Positions 46,427 to 58,401 of a stretch of DNA of 64,000 nt are shown here, piece by piece. The translations under genes and the position numbers were made by a program. This DNA is from Anaeramoeba flamelloides (Eukaryota > Metamonada > Anaeramoebidae): assembly GCA_027625915.1 (NCBI GenBank), contig JANTQA010000032.1:9052001-9116000 (forward strand), in the 5' to 3' direction. A model generated the notes under the pieces. It had not been told where the DNA came from. It was given only the letters and a program-made list of their open reading frames with translations, and made no database searches. Position 1 is the stretch's first letter; every line of letters begins with the position of its first letter.

Positions 46427-47501
46427 TTATGAAGCATGAACCAAAGCATTTTTTTTTTGCTGTTGTTTATCAAAAGAATTCTTATTGTGTATTAATTTAT
46501 TCATATTTTTATTGTTATTTGGGACATAAATATTATGGATATATATGGGAACATCGAGAGAAAATTTGCCTATATTCAAGTTTAAAGTTCCATTTACAAT
46601 ATTGACATACAATTGGTTTTTCACAAAGAAAACTTCGTTTAAGCGTATACCTATTTCCAAATTTGTACTATCCACTTCAAAGGGCACGATGAGCTTGTCA
46701 GAGCCTTTTACATACAAGGGTTTTTTTTTCCAATTTGCATCAATGTTGGCCAAGAGGCAATTATTTTTCGGCTTATAATCATACCAAAACAATTTGGCTT
46801 CGTATAGGTCATTAAAATAAACCGGGCCATAAAAGGAATTAATTGTCACGGGGAATAAACAGGGGTTATTTATTGTAATGTTTACATATACATCATATTC
46901 GATTTCTAACTTGGTTGCGTGGATGTGTATCTGCAAATTGGTAAATAGGATATCTATTAAGGTGACACTTGTACCGGGGAAAACAACATCCAGCCTTTGG
47001 TGGATGACGAACCCATTTGAAGTGTCCTTTGAAAAGGAGATTGTCACATTCATTTTTAAATCAACGATTGAATCGTTTCCCGCTAAGAATCTGCCCAAAA
47101 ATTCATTTAACTCTTCAGACTGTTTCCCAAGACTAGCAATAATGTCAAAATTGTTTTTGCCTTCAGTGATACTCATTTTGTCTTTGGTGGCAAAGCCAAT
47201 AAATTGGTTTTTGACATATAAATCAAATCTTAAATTTGAAAGGGTGATCGTAATTGAACTAGGATTTACAAAGCTAGCAGCTATCAATAAATTTAAATTA
47301 GTTTCACTTGCGTCATGTAACGTAAAATTGATAATTTTGGGTGACAAGCCATTAAAGCCTTTAATAAAGACGGTTGTTGTAAAAAATTTAATTGGTTTAT
47401 TTTCTTTTATTTTTTTTTGATCGTCTTGATCAACAACATTTCCATCATCATCATTATCATTATTATTATTATTATATATATTATTATATATATTATTATT
47501 A

Positions 47502-47563
<62 letters not shown>

Positions 47564-50500
47564 TATTGGGAATTCAATCGGTCTAGGATAGATATTACCA
47601 ATTAAAGTTAAATTAACACCACTATTCATTACAAAATCATTGATCAAAGAAGTACCACCATCGTTTAAGAGGGCAACAACTTTCAAAGAATTTTTACCAA
47701 AGTTTAAAACAAAATTCTTTTTAACTGCGCGTCCTACATATTTGTTTTGATAATTAATATCAATGACGATTTGCTCAAAAACTGCATTTAACGAAGTAGG
47801 GTTATTAAAGCTAGCTTCTATTTCAACATATAAATCAGTTTCTGTTGCATTAATAAATTTGATTTCATTCAAAGTAAATGGCAGGCCGTTCATTGCCTTG
47901 AGAGTTAAAGTCTTGTTAAAAATGTCTAATGCTTGGTCAATTGGTGTATCTGGAGAAATTAAAGCCTTGGCCTGTAGAAGCAGTGTGATACTGTTTTTCA
48001 TTACAAAATCATTAATAATAGTGTTCCCGCTACCAGATAAATAGGCAGTGAATTTAACTTTGTTTTGTCCATAATTTATGACTAGATCTTTATTAATTGC
48101 TTGGCCAATATTTTGGTTTTGATAATAAACATCGATTATTACCTTGGAAAATTTTGCCTTCAAGTTGGTTGGATTATTAAATTCGATTTCAATATCAAAA
48201 ATTAATGCATTTGAAGTAATATTGACGCAATTCAAGGATAAGATTTTATAAGGTAGTCCATTTAACCCAGATATGGTTAGGCTAGTATTAAATAAATCCA
48301 AAACCGACGACTTTGTTAAAATATCATTATTATCAGTATTATCATCATTATTGTTATTATAAGCATTATTATTCTGGTCATTATTATAGGCAATTAATTT
48401 GTTGTTGTTCATATCATTGATATTATTCTTACTCTGTGAATCCATTGTTGGGAGTATTGCTTTGGCATTTAATGCAAATGTTAAATCTTTCTTTTTCACA
48501 AAATCACTGATCAAATTGCTATTTGAACCGTTCAAATAGGCTCTGAAGGTGATATCATTTTGTTTTAGATATATGGTAATATTATTTTTCATTGCATTGC
48601 CAATTAATTTGTTTTCATAATTAGCGTCTATTAACAATTCGTGAAAGGTGGCTTGTATATCTGTGGGGTTATTGAATTGTGCATTGATATCGAAAATCAA
48701 TTGGCTGGACGTAATTTCGACAAAGTCAATTGATGAGATGTTATATGGCAGCCCATTCAGCGCCTTGAGGGTAAGAGTTAAATTGAAAATGTTTAGTGCC
48801 TGGTCAATTGGCGTATTTGGCGAAATTAAAACTGAGGCAACCAAATCAAAGTTGACTGACGGTTTCAAAATGAATTGCTGCACAACGTCGTTATCCGTAC
48901 AATCCAAATCTGCCCCGAATTTCACCTTGTTCATTTTCTTCGTCAGTGTTACATTATTCTTAATGGCTTGCCCGATGTTCTGATTTTCAAACAGCACATC
49001 GATAATTATTTCTGAGAAGGTCGCTTTCAAATTTGTTGGGTTATTGAACTCAACAACTATTTCGAAGTTGAAACTCTTCGAGCTGGCGCTGATCAGCCTT
49101 GTTGAATCTATTTGATAATTGAACCCATTGAACCCATCCACAGAGATCTCATAATTAAAAACGGGCTTGTTCTGACAAACGCTGCCAAAGACATTGAAAT
49201 TGATTTGCTTTTTCGTCATGAAATCATTTAATAGGGAGGTGCCCTTGATGCTTAGTACAATGGGGAAGTTTACCTTATTAAAGCCCTTTTGCAATTTAAA
49301 ATCATTGCTGATGCCCTTACCCACCCAAGAGGAATTCTGATAAAGGTTCAAATCAAATTCGGAAAAAACGGCTTCGATGGGGCTCTTGTTGGTGAAATTA
49401 ACAACCCCGTTGACAATGATTTCGTCCTTGTTGATCGTCTGTAGCGACATTTCAATTATTTCGTATTTCAGCCCATCCATGGCGCCGATGGTCAAATTAT
49501 TCTTATAAACGGGAATGCCCTTTTTGGACTCCTGGGAGAAGATCAGGCCTATTAATTGGAACGTGACCGAGGGCTGGTTTAGGAACTTGGCAAACAAAAT
49601 GCTTGATTGGTTCGTATCGACATCGATGGTGAAATTGATTCTGTTCAAGCCGTAGTCAAATTGGACGTTGCTTTGGCTGGCAACACCGATTTGCTTCCCT
49701 TCAAAGTAAATGTCGATTTGCAGCTTGGCAAACGTTGCTGTCAGTTGCGAGGGGTTTGTGATGTTGGCCTCAATGATGAAATTGACGGACTGGCAATGGA
49801 TACTTAGCACGGGGAAGGCAGACAGCGAGAAAATCAATCCGTCGAGCCCGTCAAGGGAGACGGTTAGATTAAACAAAGGCACAACGTTCCCGTTGCGCGA
49901 AATCTGTGCAAAGGAGTGCATTGAGACATTGATGTGCTTACTGAGAATGAAATCTTGGATCAGCTGGTTGTGTTCGCCATTGAGCTCGGCGGTAAAATTC
50001 GAATAGTTTGGCCCGCTGTCAAAGGTCACCATTTTGCTGGAAACCATCCCGATTTGATCTTTGGAATAATACATCAGCGACTGGAACAATTCAAAGACGA
50101 CGTGCACGGGCGACGGGTTGTTCAGCGTGATCGAAATGGACAAAACAATCGTCTCGTTGACAACATTTGTGATCTTGAGCGAGGTGATTTCAAAGGGCAA
50201 GCCATCGAGGGCCGTGATCTCGAAGGTGTCCTGGTAAAAAACCGGGTGCGTGTCGAGGCCGTCGATGGAAAGCCTCCCCGTGGCAGGCAGCGTCAGCTGC
50301 TTCTTGCTGATGAAATCTTCAATCAAATTGTTGCCCGTGCCGTTGATCGTGAACGGGAACCGCACAACATTCTCCCCGCCCGACAGATCGATGCCCGAAA
50401 TCAAATTGTTGCACACCATTTGGCCGTCGTACTCGACCTCCATGATCACGCCGGGGATGTGGCCACGGAGCAGCGTCGGATTTGCAAATGAGATCGATGT

Positions 50501-51223
50501 GCTCACAGTGATCTGATCATCGACAAGGCTCAGCAGGGAATAGTCCGACAGCTGCAGCTCAATCCCGCCCATCGACTTGAATTTTAAGGCTGACTGGTAC
50601 TCCCTCTTCGGGAACAAACCCCAAGCCCCCTGGAAGGCAATTATCACTTTGAAGTCGATTTCAAGATCCTTGTTGACAATAAAATCCTGGACGAGATTCA
50701 GAAAGGTCGTCTCGTTCGTCACTTTGATCTGCTCGCGGATATAAAAGTCCGCCTCGTTCGCATGAAGCGTCTTGTTCTTCGAGATCAGCGTGCCCAACTG
50801 CTCACCTTCGTACGTCAGCTTGCCAGGATCGAGGCCAAAATTAATTGGCCCGGTGATCGGCTCGTCAACGTGGATTTTGCTGACAACCACGAATTCTTTC
50901 GAACTGATCTTTTCGAAATACATGCTTTTCGTTTCAACTTTCGATTCGCGGATCACAATCCCAATCGTGCCATACGTGATCGAGTACGCTATCGCTAAGA
51001 CCAAAAGCAGCGCTGTTAACACAATGATAACTTTGGTCCTCCTTCGGGAAGACTTCCACCGCCGCCACATGCCCTTCTTTTGCCTTTCTCTTTGCTTGTT
51101 ATTCTTTTTGTTCGACGCCAGTAATGGTGTATCAGAGTCTTCGTCTGAGAAGCTTTCATATGAGCTAGGAGTTGAAAACGAGTTATAAGAATTGCTGTTT
51201 TGGATGTTGGTATAAGATTGCAT
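46427..51223 (-). CDS. Type II membrane protein with about 11 tandem LEA2/DUF3712-like repeats
   Basis: One exon, 1598 codons from an ATG at 51223. A Ser-rich cytosolic tail has a PLL motif and a basic block, followed by one membrane segment at about 64-86 (KVIIVLTALLLVLAIAYSI). The rest is outside or luminal: about 11 repeats of 120-130 residues. Each begins near a GLP(Y/F) step and contains FNNPT-like, IDxxYENxxIG and LINDFV-like blocks, the pattern of LEA2/WHy and of fungal DUF3712/vacuolar Tag1 proteins. Many NxS/T sites suggest glycosylation. Poly-Asn inserts lie in repeats 7 and 9. Related proteins bind membranes or act in the lumen of vacuoles; here a role in lipid handling or at the cell surface is only inferred. 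Base composition changes sharply: the first five or so repeats are coded by much G+C-richer DNA than the last five. Confidence 0.85.
47440..47565. repeat. (ATT)n/(AAT)n coding microsatellite
   Basis: About 40 imperfect units encoding a poly-Asn run (with some Tyr/Ile) between repeats 9 and 10 of the LEA2-like protein. The frame is kept. Smaller Asn-coding patches at about 48320-48420 and elsewhere are of the same kind. Confidence 0.93.
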
Positions 51224-52937
51224 TTGTTATTATTTTTGCAATTGTTTGGGTTGTTTAATTTTGTTTCTGTTTCTGTTTCTGTTTTGTTTTTGTTTTTGTT
51301 TTGGTTTGATCAAAAAATTTCCTTCAAGAGGCTATATTGTAAGTCAAAAAAAGTGAGTTGAATTTCGAAATAACCTGTGTGTTTTTTGTTAAAAAAAATT
51401 TCGAGGTAAGTGGAAAGTGAAAATGAGAATCGATTTTTGGATGATTTCACTAAATTTCTCAAAATTTATGAATTTAAATTGTTTGACTTTTCTTTGGATG
51501 TGTATGAGGTTTGTAATCACAGGAAAAGTCTTTTATGAGTCTAAACACTCAAAAAAAAATCAAAATTTTCGAAAAAGATCTTGGGTTGTTTGATTGATAG
51601 AAAATCAAAATTTCTGGATAAAGTGCACCATATATCATTTTTTCATTAAAAGCAAAAGGGTGAAATGTTGAGTCATTTTTAATTATTTCTTTTAATGAAT
51701 AAATATTTCCAAATGTAGATAGTGAATTGTAAAAGGGACTAATTCTTCAACTTTTTTGAACAACCTAAACTTTTCCCTTTTTTAGGATTTTCTCTTGATC
51801 TTTTGACTTTTTATTTTGATGTTTTTTTACAACTGTATTTAGATTTTTTTTTTTTTGAGCAAATACAAAATCTTTACTTATTTTGAGGCAAATGATTTTT
51901 CAGAAACTATGAAACAAAACTCTTTTTTCAAACACAAAAATTCCTTGGGTTTCATTTTCATTCAAGCTTTTTTATTTAGACAAGATCTTGTTTTTTATGT
52001 TTTGAAAGTGACAAATTATGAAAAATCGCTAAAATATTTTTCACATTTCTTTTTGTTCGAAAGTTCAAAATCGGATCACAATCCCCAGTAATAAACACCT
52101 CGAACATTTCTGTCTTTGTTTCACATACATACTTGAAAAGCTGGAAATTTTGATAAAGATACTTTTTACAGCTGTTTCAATAATACGTGTTGATGTTTTT
52201 GTTTTTGTAAAATTATTATCTTTTTTTTGTAAAGAGATGTTGTGTTGTTTTTTTAAGAGGTTCTCTTATTTATGTCTTTTGTGTTCAAATTGAATTTTGT
52301 TGTTTTGAAAAAACAGTCTCAGAAAAAACGTACTTTCCAAACCAAACAGTGTTTACATGAGATATTTTCTCAAATCGTTTTTATACAACCTCCAAGTTCA
52401 TTCACCCGATTTTAGAACTAACTTAATCTAATTAAATCAACTTGTCACCAAAATCCACAACGACCAATTCTTTCTGTTTGATCAAAAAACAACATAAAGA
52501 TACAAGGATTTTCTGAAAAACTGTTTTTTAGTTCTGTTCTAAATGTATAAATATCATTTTATAAATTTTTCTTTGTTTTGTTGAAAAATGAAATGATGAA
52601 TAAAATTTCACTTTATTGTCCTTTTTTACCTTAACCAAGAGCCTTAAAATCCTCTCTTGTAAATTGTGAAGTTTATTTGTTTTTGAGGTTCTTTTTTTGT
52701 GATCTACATTAGTGAGAGAAGAATCCTCATTGAAGAAATATTTCATAATGAATCAAAAGTTTATTATCCAATATTTTTTCTGATTAATATTCTACAAGAA
52801 CATTGATATCGTTTTGGAGAATATATTTTGAAAATAAATTCTATTTCAAAAAGTTTAATAATGAGAGCAAATTAGATATCTCAAAATATCAATTCACATT
52901 ACAGTGATCAAAATAATACTTGCCCAAAATTTATAAT
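51224..52937. other. 5' flank of the LEA2-like gene
   Basis: Starts with (GTTTCT)n/(GTTTTT)n runs at about 51262-51305. Slightly less A+T-rich than most spacers, but no gene is seen. The small frames at 51855-52091 (plus) and 52528-52746 (minus) show no domain or conserved motif. Confidence 0.4.
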
Positions 52938-53344
52938 CGGTGTTTCAAAATATTATCCTTGCTTTTTTTTCTTCTTGTTGCAAGGCAACATCCAGTCTAC
53001 TACCCAAGAGTATAACTAAGTTCAAATCAATTTTGAAAGTAAAGGTCTAGTTATTTTAAGTAAAATTTAAATTATTCATGCAAATAGTCGAAAATTTCTC
53101 ATAATATTCTCAATTTTTTTTGATTTTTTTTGTTTTTTTGATAGATAAAAATTTTAAAAATTTACTCTATTTTTAGAGATAAATTTTTCAATTTGATCCT
53201 TCATTTTTAGAATTTCTTTTTAAATAATGGAACTTTAAGAAACCAATACAATATTTTTTTAAGGCTTATTACCAGTTTATTTAATTGGTTAAGGTATAGG
53301 TCTTCAATAACAAAAAAACAGGCTTTTATATTTGAAACATGCAT
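52938..53344 (+). mobile_element. TIR element, family 4, copy B
   Basis: The left end CGGTGTTTCAAAATATTATC and the inverted right end (minus strand CATGTTTCAAATATAAAAGCC), with the shared body blocks AAGTTCAAATCAATTTTGAA and ATTTGATCCTTCATTTTTAG. Faces copy C tail to tail across about 425 bp. Confidence 0.7.
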
Positions 53345-53769
53345 TAAATTTTTTTGCATGCTTTATTTTGACTAAAGTAGTTAGAAAAAGGTCTTTGGGT
53401 TTTTCATTTAAAAAAGAAAAAACATTATTTCAAAGATACAATTTGGGAAAAATAAATTGTTTATTTATAACTAGGGGAACGATTGTCTCTAAACTAGGAT
53501 TATTTTTAAAAAATAAACACACTCTTGAAAACTTTTCATTTTTACAATAATTAAAAAACTACAGAACTAAAAAACTTATAAAAAATTTTAAAAAACAATA
53601 GTAAAAGTCTGAAAAAAAAAAAAAACAATTCAATACAGGCTATTGAACAAGTTGTAAGTGGGGGTTCTAAACTTACCTTAAATGTGACTACTGTTCATAA
53701 AATAATTCTTCCCAAAAAGTTTTAATACCCTAAAAAATGTATCAAAATAAAATGCTTCAAACTTTATTC
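53345..53769 (+). other. Spacer with possible decayed coding sequence
   Basis: The plus strand has a 72-codon frame (53332-53550) followed by a short in-frame stretch near 53630-53720 reading IQAIEQVVSGGSKLTLNV. The composition is less random than usual intergenic DNA. It lies between two inverted copies of a TIR element, so it could be debris of a transposase. I cannot identify a family. Confidence 0.25.
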
Positions 53770-54848
53770 GCGTTTTTATAGAAGACCTACACATTAGCCG
53801 ATCAAAGAAATGGACAATAAATGATAAGTAAATTCGAGTATGGCTTATTAAAGTTTAAAAAATTAAAAAGAGATTCTAAAAATCAATTATCAAACTATTA
53901 AAATATTTCTCAAATAATATTAACTTTTTTATCAAAAATTTTATCTTAAGGGCCGAGTCCTCACAATTAAAAATAATTTTCTGAAAAGGAAAAAAAAAAT
54001 TGAAATTTTTATAAGGTACCTAATAAAAATCAAAAACTAACCAACATTTAAAGTGTAACTGATTTCAAACAATCAACAAGAAAAAATTAGCAATTTTTTT
54101 AGAAAAAAGTGCCAAAGAGATACAATCAATTTCAAATTAGAAGTGTTGAAATATCATTTTGAAAACAACTTTGTTGATTTTGAGTGACGATCTTTGAATA
54201 TTTTTTAAATTTTGATTAATTTTTTTTTTTTTTTTGTTTACTATTCCCAAATTGTTCATTTTTTTCTCAAGAATGTTACAAAATGTTGACTTTGTCAAAT
54301 TTAGTGGGTTACAATCTAATCTCAAATTACATTAAATCAAATTAAACCGAGTGCTTACTTATAGAAAATAATTAGTTTGAAATTATAGAAATTTAACGAT
54401 TTGGAAATTTAAAAAAAGAAACAAGTAATTGTTTTTTTAATTTTGATTTTTTTGGAATTGAGAATGTCCATAAAACTTTTTTTTGATAATCAAATTTTTT
54501 GACAATAAGTTCCAATTAATTTTTTTTTGTTATTTAAATTGTTCAAATCAAAAGAAGGGTAATTCATCAATACCCTTTTTTGAGTTACAAGTGACACCTT
54601 GGCATGGAACAAATCAACTGTAAATGAGTAGACCCTTAACGAGAAAACAAAAAATAGAGAAAAAGTTCTTATAAATTAAGTAAAATTTTGAACAAATTCC
54701 ATTGGTTAATTTAAAATTTTCTCACAGTATCAAGAAGTTTAATTTCAAAATTGACTTACCCACTTGTATACTATTGGGTATAGAATTCACTATTGTATCG
54801 GAAAAAGAAAAAAAAAAAGCATGGCTTTAATTTTGAAACATGGATTAT
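53770..54848 (-). mobile_element. TIR element, family 4, copy C (enlarged)
   Basis: Its start on the minus strand (CCATGTTTCAAAATTAAAGC at 54848) and the later blocks TTTCTTTGATCGGCTAATGT and TAGGTCTTC near 53785 match the ends of copies A and B. The middle is about 650 bp longer and shows no match, so it has either received another insertion or represents an older, longer form. Confidence 0.5.
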
Positions 54849-54924
54849 TGACCTTCGGTAATTTTTTTTTTTAATAACTATAACGAATGGTCGATTTTCC
54901 ACACTATTACTTCAAATTTAAAAA

Positions 54925-56300
54925 AAAAAAACACCTTTAGCTTTTTTAGAATTTAAAAGAATTGAGTAAAATATTTGATTTTTTATCTATTCTGCCGAAC
55001 TCTGGAAAATTGCACGAAGTTATTTTTGAGGTTCTTTAATTCAAATAAAAAATCGAATAACTTGATGGCATTTAATAATACTTTAAGGATCTTTCTCTAA
55101 CTTTGAAATTTTTGTTTATATTTTTTGATAAAAAATCAAAATTTTTATTTATCATTTACTAATCACTATCGTGCATAACTTTTTTCAAAAAAAAAAATAA
55201 ATATTTACTAATTTTACGCTTTTAAATAATTTCAATTATAATAAACTTAATTGTTTAATAAAAGATCTTTGATCAAATAATATTTTTAAAGATATTTTAC
55301 AATTCAAGTTGAAAAATTCAATTTTCCAGGTTTATAAAAAGATTTTCTTCGTGGTTAATTGGCTATTTTATTATTATTTTATAAATTATTTTACATTTAA
55401 ATCAATAAATATCAAATCGAAATTCAATTATTTTTATTACAAATATATAATTTTTGGATATAAATTGAAAAAAATATTTTTTCTTTAATTTTCCGTTAGG
55501 TTTTCCAAAATTTACAAGAATAGAATAAAATAAAACATTTTTTTTAATTCTTTTGAATCCTGGAAAACCTAGGACACTCTCGTTAGGTTTTTTTTTAATT
55601 TTTAAAATGAACAGAAAATTTTAATAAATTTTCGGTTTATTTCAAAAAGTCAAAAAAAAAAAAAAAAAAAAAAAACCACCGTTAGGTTTCCCAGAATTTA
55701 AAAGAATAAATTAAACTCTATTTGATTTTACTTTATTCTTTTGAATTCTGGAAAACCTAGGCACTTGGTGGAAATTTTTCTTTGGTTTTCTTGATTTTTC
55801 TCTATTAGTAAAATCAAGAGATTTTCATTGGGTTTTTTTAAGTTTTCTATGTATTTTTGAAGTTTTTTAAATTTTTTTGAGGGATTCTATTTTATTTGTG
55901 ATGTTTTCTAGGCTTTTTTTTGTTTTACCTTTTGAAATAAACCGAAAATTTATTAAAACTTTCTGTTCATTTCAAAAAGTAAAAAAACCTAGAAAACTTC
56001 ATAAATAAAATAGAAAACACAAAAAAACCTATGAAAAACAATTTATTTTCCAAATAGTTAGAAAACTCAAAACAACTGAACAAAAAATATTATTTTTCAA
56101 AATAAACAGAAAACTCAAGAAAACCTAACCGTGCCTTTTTTTAATTTGATATAAAAATATAAAAATTTCATGAATTTTCTTTGTAGTTCACAAATTAAAA
56201 AAAAAAAACAACTGATGTTTTCCAGAATTCCATTTAAGTTAGTAAACTCCTTTTATTTTTCTCTATTATTTCAAATTCTGGAAAATCTAAAGGTGTTTTT
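54925..56300. repeat. Cluster of about 85-bp hairpins, cluster 1
   Basis: Repeated imperfect palindromes. Stem type i, AGGTTTTCCAGAATTTAAAA and its inverse ATTCTGGAAAACCTAGG, occurs at about 54930-55010, 55494-55573, 55680-55755 and 56207-56296. Stem type ii, around AAATAAACCGAAAATTT with its inverse, occurs at about 55590-55670, 55930-55990 and 56305-56370. Stem type iii, GAGTTTTCTATTTATTTT-like, lies between. Ends often read CCTAG. No coding. Confidence 0.78.
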
Positions 56301-56474
56301 TTTCAATTTAAGAAATAAACCAAAAATTTCTTAAATTTTGAGTTTATTTCTTAAATTAAAAAAAAGATAACGACATTTCCAACTTGGTCTATTTTATAAG
56401 TTTATCATTCTAAAATTTTCTAGTTCATATTCGAGTTGTTTTAAAATTTTGGAATACTAATTTATATCTTCGGA

Positions 56475-56840
56475 TTATTTTTTTCTAAAAGAGAGATAAT
56501 TAATTAATTCATCAAAAGGGAGGATTTTTAATTTTTGAATTAACTTGAATCTTCTTTTATATATAGTTATTCTGACCAGATTAATTTTTGCTTCAGTTTT
56601 ATAAATAAGCCTAGGTGAGTGTGGGTTGATTAATAAAAATTTTGTAAGTTTTTTATTAATCCAAGTACCAATATCTTTAAAATCTGTTTTTGTCCAATCA
56701 AATATTTCGAATCTATATAATAATTTGCCATGTAAAACCAGTTTAAAAAATAGAATTTTTAACCAATTATAAATATTTTTTTTGCTGAATATATTGATTA
56801 ATTTTAAAAAGGTTATTTTCCATGAAATATTAAAAACAAT
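56475..56840 (-). pseudogene. Probable LINE reverse-transcriptase C-terminal fragment
   Basis: A 121-codon open stretch without an ATG, from just after a TGA (56843-56841) to a TAA. It reads LHGKLLYRFEIFDWTKT, INKKLTKFLLINPHSP and ITIYKRRFKLIQKLK. The pattern of a Tyr-x-x-Glu before Trp, then a helix with Asn-Lys and a Leu-rich segment, then Arg-Arg before Leu-Lys recalls the segment after the polymerase core in non-LTR elements (YGxExW region). Upstream sequence to about 56950 carries more decayed, stop-bearing pieces. No other part of the element was found. Confidence 0.5.
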
Positions 56841-56949
56841 TCAACACTTTTTTTTGAATACCTTGGATCTTTTGATCTAAAATTTAATTGGGAAAATCGA
56901 ACTTTTTTAAAAAGGATAACTCACAACTCTACAGTTGATAAATGAAGTT

Positions 56950-58401
56950 ATATATTGATATTTAATTGTATCCTTGTGAAAATAATTACTCTCTTATCTT
57001 CGGATATAAAAATAAAGAAGATTTACAAGTACCTTAGAAACAAAAAAAAAAAAAAAATACATTCTTTCTAATGGTATTTGATGAATAAAAGGGATAAATT
57101 TTCAAATACATTTTTCTGTTATTTTTCAATTCAAAAAAGAGTTTTCAAAGTAAAATAATATAAAGAATTTAATTGTAAAAAGGAAAATGAAAATTATATC
57201 AAAATATTTTATATCATTTGCATTTCAAATATCAATCGTAAACAAAAAAATTAAGAGTCAAGTAATTTAAGATGGGCTTATTACATACCCAAGGAATTAT
57301 ATTCCCACCAAAACATTACATTTATGAAAATTTACTTCTTTTTTTAGTTTTTTGAAAAAACAAGATATTATAATAACAAGTAAATTTCAAATTAACCCAA
57401 TAAAACATAAAAAAATATAACCCAAAAAAAAAAAAAACACCAAAAAAAAAACACATTTTGTTTGCAAAAATAAATTTATTGGAATCTTTGAATCGTAGAT
57501 CATAATATATTTAACCAATCCACAAGGATAGCGTTAATAATGAATTTAAATAATTTTTTTTATGGCATAGCCCAAAAATCTAAAAGTTTTTTTGTCTTCT
57601 TGTGAAATACAAATACAATTTATGGATTCAATATAAAAATATTTTTCCTATTTGAAAGACTATTCGGCCTCTTAACTTCTTTTTTGAACAGTCGCTCATT
57701 CTCAAATCACAATAGTAAATTTATTCATCCAAGGTATGATTGTTTTTGGATGAGAAATAAAATTAAATTCTTGTAGTTGCTTTTTATTTTTTTTCATCGT
57801 TTTCCAAATTTTGTTTTTGCAAAATCCAAGTCCAAGATCGTCGACTCAACAGATCGTACAGACAGTTTGGAAGGATCACTTTGGTTCGGTTCCAAATTGC
57901 ATGAGTTACTTTCAGTTATACTTCATTTGCATAAGTCCAGTTAAATTTGTTCAAGATCTGATCAAGTCAAGTTAGTTTAAGATTTAATCGTGAAAAAGTC
58001 TATCAAATCTTATTATGATTTTTTCTGACTTTTACCCCTCTCCAAATACTCGTCAAAAGCAAAAAGAGTAGGAACTAAAGTAACCTAAGGAACTCAAACA
58101 ACTTTAGAGAAAATTGGAAAAAGTATAAAGTCTAAAAAATCAATAAAAGTTTTATTATTATTATTAAGAGTTTTATTATTATTTATTATTATTATTTTTA
58201 TTGTAAAAAATCAAGAACTTTTTGAAATAATCAAGATCAAAATAATTATTAATTTTTATATTTTCAATTTCAAAAATCTAATTCTGATTAATTTTTAAAT
58301 TATTTGTTCATTTATTCATTTTTCCAATCAAACCATCAATTGAATTCAAAACGTACAAGCCAGAAAAAAACAAGAAATGACAAATGATCAACAAACCCAA
58401 A
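56950..58401. other. 3' flank of the RCC1-BTB gene
   Basis: A+T-rich, with (ATT)n at about 58153-58200. A slightly richer patch at 57800-57960 (GATCGTCGACTCAACAGATC) has no frame longer than chance. No RNA gene recognised. Confidence 0.4.

Noticed and set aside
47392-47605. Plus-strand poly-Ile and poly-Tyr frames
   Set aside because: Readings of the (ATT)n microsatellite inside the LEA2-like gene.
49607-51188. Several plus-strand frames of 60-185 codons opposite the G+C-rich part of the LEA2-like gene
   Set aside because: Few stop codons arise by chance in this G+C-rich stretch; the minus frame has repeats, a membrane segment and consistent domains.
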